Virus record (IMG/VR): IMGVR_UViG_3300025769_000334
Coordinates: 1-37,490 of that record
Length of the DNA: 37,490 bases
DNA from: a virus
Reading direction: 5' to 3' (one strand)
Shown: positions 30,283-37,490 of the stretch, piece by piece
Layout of the letters: every line of letters starts with the position of its first letter
Numbering within the stretch: position 1 is the stretch's first letter
Program-made: the position numbers and the translations under genes
Notes under the pieces: model-generated
Database searches by the model: none
What the model saw: only the letters and a program-made list of their open reading frames with translations
What the model was told of the DNA's origin: nothing

Positions 30283-33200
30283 GTTTTCTTGCGCCAAAAG
30301 CTGATATACCTACCGACTTCTCGCAACCGGAGTCGGACAGACTTTCCAGTTACCAGGAAGCAAAACCGCTGCCCGATGTGCGTGGAAATGGAAACCTCGG
30401 GCTGAAGTGGCTTTGTAAGAATACAGACCCGAAGGCGACTAAAACCGGAGAGGCTCATACACACTACCATGGTAACATTGCTGGACTCCTGAACCACGGA
30501 ACAATCGAGTGGATCGGTGAGATATCAATCAATGGTGAGGTTGTTACAAACCTGAACTCGTATTGGAATGGCTCCGACAACTCAAAGGTATTTACATTTG
30601 ATACCGATGGGGGATTCACTGATGTCCAGACAACAATGACCCTTTACTATGGGACTGAGACGCAATTGGCGTCTAGTACGCTAAACGGTTTTCATGCAGG
30701 TCAGACTCACCCAGCCTACAAAGGGCAGGCTTACGTTGTGTTTCAGAATCTCTACATGGGCGAGAACTCTGCTCGGGTTCCTAATGTGACTATACAGTTT
30801 CGGACGCTTTGTGAGTTCACTCACTCGGCAACTACTTACGGTTCGAGCGCTTTTGCCGAGGGTTGTAATCCCATAGGAGTCCTGCATCGCCTTGTCACCC
30901 ACCCTCGTGCCGGGCTGGGGATAGATCAAGACGTCGCGTTCGATATGGACGACATGGTGACCAAGTATACCCGCGTTGAGACAGAGTCAAATGCAGCTTA
31001 CGGAGAAGCTCAGCGAGGCCACCTGAGTCCTCAGTTTACCAAGTCCAAAAAAGCAAAAGACTGGATCAAGGACATCCTTTCATACATTGATGGTTTCGTA
31101 TCCCTGAGAGACGGAAAGCTAAACATGGATTGGTTTCCGCACGAAGCTGTCACGATAGCGAGTCCATCCCAATTCAAGACCATCTATCAAGCGGATCTCG
31201 TCGGGAAGCCTGACATCAATATGCCTGTCTGGGAAGACACGGTATCCACCGTCGCTGTCGATTATATCAACATTGAAAAGGGGTCTCGTAAAACCTCCCT
31301 GACAGTTTCTTCTCTGCACAACAAAACTGTGATGGGCGAAACCAGAACCGACTCCGTTACCCGCGATTGGTACTGGTGGAGCAAACAGGCGCAGTCGTTT
31401 GGCGAGCGATACATAGCAGCAAAGGAAACTCCGCTCTACTCGGGAACCATAGACGTAAAGCGGGACTCAGCGATCAATCCGGATAACGTCAATGTCGAGA
31501 CTGCTCGCAGAGGTAAACCATTTCTTGCCGGTCATATCTTCGAACTGAACTATGCACCCTACTCTTTAAACACGCTCTGCCGGATTACGGAGGTTAAGCC
31601 AAAAGGAAATGTATGGAGTATCTCGTTTGTCCAAGAGCGTGGAACTTTCCCTGGAGAATATCAGCCAGCACCCGATCCGGTTCCTGACCTCACTCTTCCG
31701 ACTCCTGACCCTCTGGAGTATTGGGATCTGGTAAACCTTCCCTATGGTCTCACCGGTCAGCGGAAAAACTACGTAGGCGTTTTCGCTGACCGGCACACCA
31801 AATCAATAAATAGCTGGGATATCACTTTTAATGACAGTGATACGTGGACGAGCGAACCCGCTTACCTGGAAGGTCAACAATCATTCGCCTCCAGATTTGT
31901 TCTGAATGAAGTGGTCGCCAACGAAGCAGGCCCGACTACTTTCGAAATCGAGTTTGATACTGCCAACGTAGACTATACTACGCTGATGCAATCTCGGGAC
32001 GCTATTCAGGCTGAGAACAATGAGTTGCTGTTGTTTATGAATGGTGAGATAATGAGTATCGAGACGGTCGCTTTGATCGCGGGTGCTCGTTACGATGTCA
32101 CGAGTTATCGTGGACGCTATGCATCTACTACAGTCGGACACTCAGCCACAAACTGGGGATACGTGATTAAACGGGAAGACTTGGTCCTCTGGTATCACGA
32201 GAAATTTGATCAGGTGTACGTGGGGAACTCATACAATGCAGGTCTCGCTACCAAGTATTTCAAGACGAACACGAACAACTACTACCAGGGTGGCAGCTGG
32301 TCAGCTTCAAAGTCTCTCGTATTGGCTGATCAGATACCTCCTATTCCTACCAATCTGGTAGCCACCGCTGTCACGGAAGGGGTTTATCTGACATGGGACG
32401 ATGACCGAGTTCCTGACTTCAGCCTTTATCGGGTAGCAATAGATACCGACTCCGGATTCGGATCACCTTCTTATCGGGTAGCAACAGCAAACGCTTTTTC
32501 GTTATCAGGATACTCATCCGCAACGACGCTTTACTTCAAAGTTCTCCAACAGGACCGGCAGGGGAATTATTCTGCATTCAGTTCCTCAGTCAGCGCGACG
32601 ACGCTTGAAATCTCCGACGGGACGCCGGGCGACGACGGGATTTCCGTTTACGTCGCAACGGTCTTCCTGCGATCGGCTTCTGCGCCGGGAAATCCGACCG
32701 GCGGATCATATAACTTTACGACGAACACTTTGACCGCGCCTGCAAGCTGGTCGCAGTCTTTACCGGCTGGAACTGATCCGCTTTATTCTTCGATCGCGAC
32801 GTTTTCAATTGTCGGTCAAACCGGAACTGATTCTTCGACGACTTGGTCGTCGCCTGAAAAAGTTCTTGAAAACGGAACGGACGGAACGGACGGAACTGAC
32901 GGAACTGACGGAACTGACGGAACTGACGGAACTGACGGAAAATCCGTTCACGTATCGACAATTTATCGACGATCGGCTTCTGCGCCTTCAACTCCGACGG
33001 GCGGAAGCTATAACTTCGGAACGCTTACGCTGACCCCGCCTGCAAGCTGGTCAGGCGCTTTCGTTGACGGAAGCGATCCGCTTTATGCGTCAACTGGTTC
33101 TTGGTCCGTCACGGACGCGACGGCGACCGATAGTTCGACAACTTGGTCGACGCCGGTCAGGATCGTCGAAGACGGGGCAAAGGGAAATAAAACGGTCAGA

Positions 33201-35615
33201 ATTTACAAAGCCGATTCGACAGGCGTCCCGACTGGCAACACTGGAAACGGAATCCCGGCGGGCTGGTCGGTCACGAAACCGGCTGCGGGGATTATCTGGC
33301 AATCGGAATCAGAACAAACCTTTGACGACCTGCTTGTCGGATCATGGACGACCCCGGTCAGGACTGACGGAACGGTCACGCTGTTCGATGACAAGGACGC
33401 AATCGCGACCGCGATTCTGATCGAAGGCGACGTCGTTTTCGATGACACGGAAAACAATCGAATTTATCGTTGGAACGGAACGACTTGGGTCGATGCGCAG
33501 AAGGTCCTTGACGACGGCGAAGTCCTGACCGCGAAGCTTGCCGCAAACGCTGTCACGCTTGCGAAAATGGCTTCAAATTCGGTCGGCAGCGCTCAGCTTG
33601 TCGCTGACTCCGTGACAGCAACTGCAATCGCAGCAGGCGCAGTTGAACAGGCTGCAATCGCTGTCGGGGCAATTGACACTGCGCAGATTGCAGCGGACGC
33701 GATCACGGCAACGCAGATTGCAGCGGACGCAGTCGAACAGGCTGCAATCGCGACAGGCGCAGTCGGATCGACGGAACTTGCAGCAGGCGCAGTCATCGCC
33801 GGGAAGATCGCAGCGGGAACCATCGTCGCAGGCGACATCGCAGCGGGAACGATCACAGGCGCAAAAATCGCAGCAGGAACGATCGCAGCGTCGAACATCA
33901 TATCGGGAACGATCACGACAACGCAAATCGCAGCAGGAACAATTGTCGCAGCTGACATCGCAGCGGGAACGATCACAGGCGACCGACTTGTTTCGAATAC
34001 GATCACTGCAACGCAAATTAATGCAGGCGCGATCACTGCGACTGAACTCGCAGCGGACGCAGTCACGGCAACAAAGATCGCGACCGGCGCAGTCACGGCT
34101 GATGCAATCGCAGCAAATTCGATTCGCGCCGTTCAGATCGGGACCGAAGAAATCATCGCTTCGACGGCGAACATCGCGAACGGGATCATTACGAACGCAA
34201 AAATATCAAGTCTGGCAGCGGGGAAAATAACCTCTGACACCATAGACGCGGCAACACTCACGATCGCAACCGGAGGAGCTATTCAGTCAGCCGGTTTTGT
34301 TACCGGAGCCGCTGGCCAAGGGTTTCGAATAGATGAAACAGGAATCGAAATCAATGACGGGACGTTCAGGGGTCAACTGACTATTAGCGGAACTGAAGGC
34401 GACGTTTTGATCGACGAAAACGAAATCCGTATGACAAGTTCGGTCGATTCGGAATCTTACGCTCTCCTTTATGCAAATGATTACACGACAGGGAACGCGC
34501 ATTCAGTTCAGCTTTTCCTTTCAGGTCATCAAACGGGACAACTTTCGACAGTTCAAAGCACCTTGGCGCTGGAAGCGGCAGGATCAAATTCGGTTCACGG
34601 GGTCGCAATAAGAGCCTTCGGAGCGGGGAAGGCGTTTGAACTCGACAACACCGACGGACTTCGAATCGACAACGATTTGTCGATTCTTATCACTGACGGA
34701 TCAACGAACCTTCTCGGACTTGCTGCCGACTCCGAAGGCGGACGCCTCGACATTTATAACGATGCTGGAAGCGCAAGGATCGCGCTGGACGTTGCTTCCG
34801 ATGCTGGCGCTGTTTCAGTATTAAACAGCGACGGGAACCTAGGCACACTGCTATACAGCAACATCTACGGCGGGTCCTTTTATGCTTACAGTAAAACAGA
34901 CGTAAATAGCGTTCGCGTTACGGCTCAGGTCAATTCAAGTGATTACGGGCTTGTGTCGGTTCGCGGACCCTCAGAGACGAACTCGGCTATTATTTATGCG
35001 ACTGAATACGGGGGGCGACTCGATATACAAGACGAAGCATCAAATTTGCGGATTTACCTAAGAACACGAGACGCTGACGGGAATACAGAGTTACAGTTGA
35101 GGGATTCGGCAGGGAATAATGACATCTATTTGCAGACCGGAACCCGAAATAAAATGTATGTCGCAGGTGGGTTGTTCACGCAGTACACGTCGTCCGATAC
35201 TGACATAACTGCATTAGTCGATGGTTCAACTTTTGGAACATTTATAGAAGGCCAAGCATCAGGACACGTTGTAATCGGTATTCGTGGAAACGAAGAAAAT
35301 GACTGTTTCGCGGTTATTAAGGATGAAACGACAGCGACAGGGTTTGGGTCATACGACACACGACTTTTCGAGGTAAACTCAAACGATGCTTTTTTCGAAA
35401 CAAACCTTACGTTGGAAGATCATATTTTATATGTAAAAACTGCTGCTGACGCTATTGCTTTCCGCGCAAAACCTGATGGCGACGTCTATGCGCTCGGAAA
35501 GATTTCAGCAACCGATTTCGGGTTCACAACCGACCCCGGAACTAGCGACCCCGCCGTTCCGGGGCAGCTTTACGTCGACGCTTCAGGGTTTGTCAAAATG
35601 TCGCCACACTCTTAA
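30279..35615 (+). CDS. Tail-tip/host-specificity protein (gpJ-like), mosaic
   Basis: A 1778-residue tail-tip protein expected to contact the host. Residues 1-680: gpJ-like tip domains (SFLAPKADIPTDFSQPESDR at the start; GNGNLGLKWLCKNTDPKATK). About 684-772: fibronectin type III domain (PPIPTNLVATAVTEGVYLTW). About 786-865 and 888-965: two similar domains (RSASAP…PTGGSYNF…SSTTWS) joined by seven GTD triplets; a third divergent copy follows. About 1094-1307: Ala-rich repeats (AAGTIVAGDIAAGTITGAKI) like long fibres with hexad β-helix turns. The C-terminal about 470 residues are the likely receptor-binding tip. Nearby genes are fibre or accessory proteins. Confidence 0.9.
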   Translation: MSFLAPKADIPTDFSQPESDRLSSYQEAKPLPDVRGNGNLGLKWLCKNTDPKATKTGEAHTHYHGNIAGLLNHGTIEWIGEISINGEVVTNLNSYWNGSDNSKVFTFDTDGGFTDVQTTMTLYYGTETQLASSTLNGFHAGQTHPAYKGQAYVVFQNLYMGENSARVPNVTIQFRTLCEFTHSATTYGSSAFAEGCNPIGVLHRLVTHPRAGLGIDQDVAFDMDDMVTKYTRVETESNAAYGEAQRGHLSPQFTKSKKAKDWIKDILSYIDGFVSLRDGKLNMDWFPHEAVTIASPSQFKTIYQADLVGKPDINMPVWEDTVSTVAVDYINIEKGSRKTSLTVSSLHNKTVMGETRTDSVTRDWYWWSKQAQSFGERYIAAKETPLYSGTIDVKRDSAINPDNVNVETARRGKPFLAGHIFELNYAPYSLNTLCRITEVKPKGNVWSISFVQERGTFPGEYQPAPDPVPDLTLPTPDPLEYWDLVNLPYGLTGQRKNYVGVFADRHTKSINSWDITFNDSDTWTSEPAYLEGQQSFASRFVLNEVVANEAGPTTFEIEFDTANVDYTTLMQSRDAIQAENNELLLFMNGEIMSIETVALIAGARYDVTSYRGRYASTTVGHSATNWGYVIKREDLVLWYHEKFDQVYVGNSYNAGLATKYFKTNTNNYYQGGSWSASKSLVLADQIPPIPTNLVATAVTEGVYLTWDDDRVPDFSLYRVAIDTDSGFGSPSYRVATANAFSLSGYSSATTLYFKVLQQDRQGNYSAFSSSVSATTLEISDGTPGDDGISVYVATVFLRSASAPGNPTGGSYNFTTNTLTAPASWSQSLPAGTDPLYSSIATFSIVGQTGTDSSTTWSSPEKVLENGTDGTDGTDGTDGTDGTDGTDGKSVHVSTIYRRSASAPSTPTGGSYNFGTLTLTPPASWSGAFVDGSDPLYASTGSWSVTDATATDSSTTWSTPVRIVEDGAKGNKTVRIYKADSTGVPTGNTGNGIPAGWSVTKPAAGIIWQSESEQTFDDLLVGSWTTPVRTDGTVTLFDDKDAIATAILIEGDVVFDDTENNRIYRWNGTTWVDAQKVLDDGEVLTAKLAANAVTLAKMASNSVGSAQLVADSVTATAIAAGAVEQAAIAVGAIDTAQIAADAITATQIAADAVEQAAIATGAVGSTELAAGAVIAGKIAAGTIVAGDIAAGTITGAKIAAGTIAASNIISGTITTTQIAAGTIVAADIAAGTITGDRLVSNTITATQINAGAITATELAADAVTATKIATGAVTADAIAANSIRAVQIGTEEIIASTANIANGIITNAKISSLAAGKITSDTIDAATLTIATGGAIQSAGFVTGAAGQGFRIDETGIEINDGTFRGQLTISGTEGDVLIDENEIRMTSSVDSESYALLYANDYTTGNAHSVQLFLSGHQTGQLSTVQSTLALEAAGSNSVHGVAIRAFGAGKAFELDNTDGLRIDNDLSILITDGSTNLLGLAADSEGGRLDIYNDAGSARIALDVASDAGAVSVLNSDGNLGTLLYSNIYGGSFYAYSKTDVNSVRVTAQVNSSDYGLVSVRGPSETNSAIIYATEYGGRLDIQDEASNLRIYLRTRDADGNTELQLRDSAGNNDIYLQTGTRNKMYVAGGLFTQYTSSDTDITALVDGSTFGTFIEGQASGHVVIGIRGNEENDCFAVIKDETTATGFGSYDTRLFEVNSNDAFFETNLTLEDHILYVKTAADAIAFRAKPDGDVYALGKISATDFGFTTDPGTSDPAVPGQLYVDASGFVKMSPHS
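32636..33175 (+). repeat. Tandem duplicated domain in tail-tip protein
   Basis: Copy 1 (32636-32870) encodes SVYVATVFLRSASAPGNPTG…SSTTWSSPEKVLENG and copy 2 (32937-33175) encodes SVHVSTIYRRSASAPSTPTG…SSTTWSTPVRIVEDG. The pair is separated by the GTD repeats. A third weaker copy lies at about 33184-33372. Confidence 0.8.
32874..32936 (+). repeat. Seven 9-bp repeats encoding Gly-Thr-Asp
   Basis: GGAAC(T/G)GAC is repeated seven times without interruption: two copies with ACG and five with ACT. The product is a collagen-like G-T-D stretch between two domains. Length changes by whole units keep the reading frame. Confidence 0.9.
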
Positions 35616-35633
35616 TTCTAAACCTTAAAAATC

Positions 35634-35915
35634 ATGGCAGATATAAACATAACATTCAGGAACGCCACACCGGAAGAAATCCGCGCGGCTAACTACGTGC
35701 TCGAACGTACAAACGCGGGACGCGTGGAACAGGGATTACCGGAATACGCGAACGTCAAAGATATGATCGAATCGGAGATCACAGACAGGTTGATTCCTCG
35801 CTGGATCAGGATGCAAGCGGATGCAGATGAGGAATCTTCGAACCTGAAAACAAAATACCGGAACGCGCCGGAAACCATTCGGACACAAATCAAAACTTTG
35901 CTTGACAGCCTATGA
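35634..35915 (+). CDS. Hypothetical small protein after tail tip
   Basis: A 93-residue α-helical soluble protein (NATPEEIRAANYVLERTNAG, DMIESEITDRLIPRWIRMQA). Not recognised. Begins 18 nt after the tail-tip stop behind the A/C-rich leader TCTAAACCTTAAAAATC, which shares CTAAACCTTAAA with the tail tube leader. It could be a fibre chaperone or assembly factor judging from position. Confidence 0.55.
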   Translation: MADINITFRNATPEEIRAANYVLERTNAGRVEQGLPEYANVKDMIESEITDRLIPRWIRMQADADEESSNLKTKYRNAPETIRTQIKTLLDSL

Positions 35916-35934
35916 CTTTTGAGCTTGACACCTA

Positions 35935-35949
35935 ATTCTTACTAAGACT
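35935..35949 (+). promoter_or_regulatory. Dispersed palindromic box, after 35915 gene
   Basis: ATTCTTA-C-TAAGACT, one change, then TACCATTTAAAAC and ATG (13 nt). The gene-proximal half is perfect. Confidence 0.6.
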
Positions 35950-35962
35950 TACCATTTAAAAC

Positions 35963-36142
35963 ATGCAGATAGAAAAAGACGCGATTGAGGCTAAGACTGA
36001 TACACTGAAGAAGCAATCGCAGTCACTCATGCAAGATATCCTGGCGATGGAGGAGAATCTGAAGGCAACCCGTGCTGCGCTTTCCCGAGTGCAGGGGGCA
36101 ATTGATGCCTACTCCGACATCCTAAACAATCTCAACCAATAA
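35963..36142 (+). CDS. Small coiled-coil protein (59 aa)
   Basis: A 59-residue helical protein: MQIEKDAIEAKTDTLKKQSQ, then SLMQDILAMEENLKATRAAL, ending AYSDILNNLNQ. The heptad-like pattern of hydrophobic residues along most of the length indicates a coiled coil. It lies in a gap with a palindromic box upstream and shows the usual SD-less start. Function unknown; fibre-associated by position. Confidence 0.6.
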   Translation: MQIEKDAIEAKTDTLKKQSQSLMQDILAMEENLKATRAALSRVQGAIDAYSDILNNLNQ

Positions 36143-36153
36143 CCACCAACCAC

Positions 36154-36519
36154 ATGAGCCCCATCACCAAATCCATTGGAGAGGACATTTTTTTAAACCT
36201 CACAATCACCGACGAAAACGCTGCCGTGGTCGACATCTCAGCCGCAACCTGGGACATCTATTTCGGGATCTTTCCATCAAGCTACACCGGCACTTGGGCC
36301 GATGCGATTATACAAAAATCAATCTCTGGCGGCGGTATCACCAAAACGGATGCAGTCAATGGCGTCGTGCAAATACACATAGCTGACACGGAGACCGAAA
36401 ATATAACTGCTGGAACCTATTACATATGGGCCAAGGCGATCAACCCGTCAGCCTACGAATTGAATCTGCTGGCTGGCGAAAAAATCATTTTACGATACTC
36501 ACCACTCAAAAATCTATAA
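36154..36519 (+). CDS. β-sandwich tail accessory protein
   Basis: A 121-residue β-rich protein (GEDIFLNLTITDENAAVVDI, then SAATWDIYFGIFPSSYTGTW, VNGVVQIHIADTETENITAG, YIWAKAINP). The strand order resembles the N-terminal β-sandwich domains of phage baseplate or fibre (BppU-like) proteins, which is only a pattern match. Its place after the tail tip supports a fibre or adaptor role. Confidence 0.55.
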   Translation: MSPITKSIGEDIFLNLTITDENAAVVDISAATWDIYFGIFPSSYTGTWADAIIQKSISGGGITKTDAVNGVVQIHIADTETENITAGTYYIWAKAINPSAYELNLLAGEKIILRYSPLKNL

Positions 36520-36540
36520 CACCAATACCAATACACCATC

Positions 36541-36951
36541 ATGGCTAATGCATTCTACACGTCGGCTTTAAAAGCCTTTCTCGACGCTGACATCGACCTG
36601 CTAACTGACACCATCAAAGTGCAGATGATCGACGCGGCTGACTACTCCTTCTCCGCCGCTCACGATTTCCTGGACGATGTGCCGGCAGGTGCCCGTGTGG
36701 GGACCGCTGCGACGCTCGCATCAAAAACCACAGCGGGAGGCGTTTTTGACGCTGCCGATGTGACGTTTACGAGTGTCACCGGGGATCCGCTTGAGGCGAT
36801 CATCATCTTCAAGGACACGGGCGTTGAGGCAACCTCCAATCTGATCTGCTACATCGACACCGGCACCGGTTTCCCGCTCACACCAGACGGCGGCAACATC
36901 ACGCTGACGTTTGATTCGGGCGCGAACAAAATCTTTGCCATAGGCGCATAA
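36541..36951 (+). CDS. Phage structural/fibre accessory protein
   Basis: A 136-residue protein beginning MANAFYTSALKAFLDADIDL then LTDTIKVQMIDAADYSFSAA. It belongs to a set of phage proteins seen near tail fibres with the same opening (xAFLxxDIDxLxDTIKVxxID), function unknown. The remainder is β-rich with GVFDAADVTFTSVTG and a hydrophobic end. SD-less start behind ACCAATACCAATACACCATC. Confidence 0.65.
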   Translation: MANAFYTSALKAFLDADIDLLTDTIKVQMIDAADYSFSAAHDFLDDVPAGARVGTAATLASKTTAGGVFDAADVTFTSVTGDPLEAIIIFKDTGVEATSNLICYIDTGTGFPLTPDGGNITLTFDSGANKIFAIGA

Positions 36952-36956
36952 TACCG

Positions 36957-37490
36957 ATGGGGTTGACGGACGGCAGCCGCTTGCGCGGGACGCTCAAGGA
37001 GGGGACGGCTTTAAAGAGCAGTCTCACCGGCGCGTCTCTCAATGCCTCGCTCGTCAATATCATTCCACCAGTCCTGCTCGGGCTGGTGGTCGCGGGCTTC
37101 GGGGGTGCCGCCGCTTTTGGAGCTCCGACCGTTGCGCCGGTTGCACCGCAGACACTGACCACCACGGGACTCGCTGGCAATGGGGCGTTCGGCACTCCCA
37201 CCATTGTTGCCGCAACACCGCAAGCGCTCACGACTACCGCACTGGCTGGCACTGCAGGATTTGGATCAATCACCATTGCAGACGATCAGCTAGCACTAAC
37301 AACCAACGCGCTGGCTGGCAATGGGGCGTTCGGATCTCCAACGATTGCCGGAGCAACACAAACATTGAGCATCAATGCGTTGATTGGCACTGCTGGTTTT
37401 GGTTCAATCACCATCGCGGACGATCAGCTAGCACTAACAACTACCGCGCTCGCTGGCACTGCAGGATTTGGCTCGGTAACGATGGCCGGA
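36957..37490 (+). CDS. Partial repeat-rich fibre/adhesin protein, 3' end missing
   Basis: An ATG frame from 36957 runs to the window edge (178 codons, no stop). After a 35-residue start with IIPPVLLGLVVAGFGGAAAF, the rest is tandem repeats of about 22 residues: LTTTGLAGNGAFGTPTI, LTTTALAGTAGFGSITI, ADDQLALTTNALAGNGAFGS and so on. FG(T/S)P(T/V)-type repeats are seen in phage fibre or virion-associated proteins. Minus-strand frames here are shadows. Confidence 0.7.
   Translation, partial: MGLTDGSRLRGTLKEGTALKSSLTGASLNASLVNIIPPVLLGLVVAGFGGAAAFGAPTVAPVAPQTLTTTGLAGNGAFGTPTIVAATPQALTTTALAGTAGFGSITIADDQLALTTNALAGNGAFGSPTIAGATQTLSINALIGTAGFGSITIADDQLALTTTALAGTAGFGSVTMAG

Noticed and set aside
33573-34096. 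Cys/Asp-rich minus-strand frames that look like a striking cysteine-rich protein
   Set aside because: They are shadows of the Ala-rich repeats of the tail-tip gene read in reverse.

Overview
The window is most of the genome of a temperate, lambda-like siphophage (long non-contractile tail). It is either a free phage genome or a phage contig rather than integrated DNA: the putative attP (a 21-nt tRNA 3' end at 13429-13449) has phage genes on both sides. The host cannot be named from sequence alone. Most starts lack a Shine-Dalgarno and sit behind A/C-rich leaders (…AAACCAAAACACACC-ATG), and the integrase has Asn in place of the first His of the HxxR motif. From memory this suggests a Verrucomicrobiota or PVC-type host, but that is a low-confidence inference.

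Layout. Positions 1-12884 are read leftward (minus strand). They hold early, replication, recombination and DNA-modification genes in tightly overlapping arrays: HTH protein, Rad50/SMC-like ATPase, Sak4-like recombinase, DUF669-like protein, SF2 helicase, AEP primase-RepA-type helicase fusion, a C/G-homopolymer and repeat-rich candidate origin, RusA resolvase, small HTH and zinc proteins, a cytosine-5 methyltransferase and an HNH endonuclease. Positions 12747-13590 form the lysogeny and integration core: two small divergent ribbon-helix-helix (RHH) proteins around a palindrome-rich control region, then attP with arm-type repeats and a terminator. Positions 13588-37490 are read rightward: integrase, a repeat/palindrome block, a lysis-type cluster (transglutaminase-like protein, membrane protein, holin), terminase, portal, protease/scaffold, capsid, cement, neck, tail tube, tail assembly chaperones with a probable -1 frameshift, tape measure, distal tail, NlpC/P60, a 1778-residue tail-tip protein and accessory fibre proteins. 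The last gene runs off the window end.

The most interesting signal is a dispersed 15-bp palindrome, consensus AGTCTTA-N-TAAGACT (downstream-gene orientation aATCTTA-N-TAAGACT-TA). Ten copies, some degenerate, sit in nearly every real gap of both arms, always with the same half towards the next start codon, 1-26 nt away; an eleventh lies inside the Sak4 gene. This resembles a genome-wide operator network, comparable in layout to the stoperators of mycobacteriophage L5, although the sequence and cognate protein differ. The RHH proteins at the lysogeny core are natural candidates for the binding factor. An RNA hairpin acting on translation is a serious alternative, because several copies almost touch the start codon.
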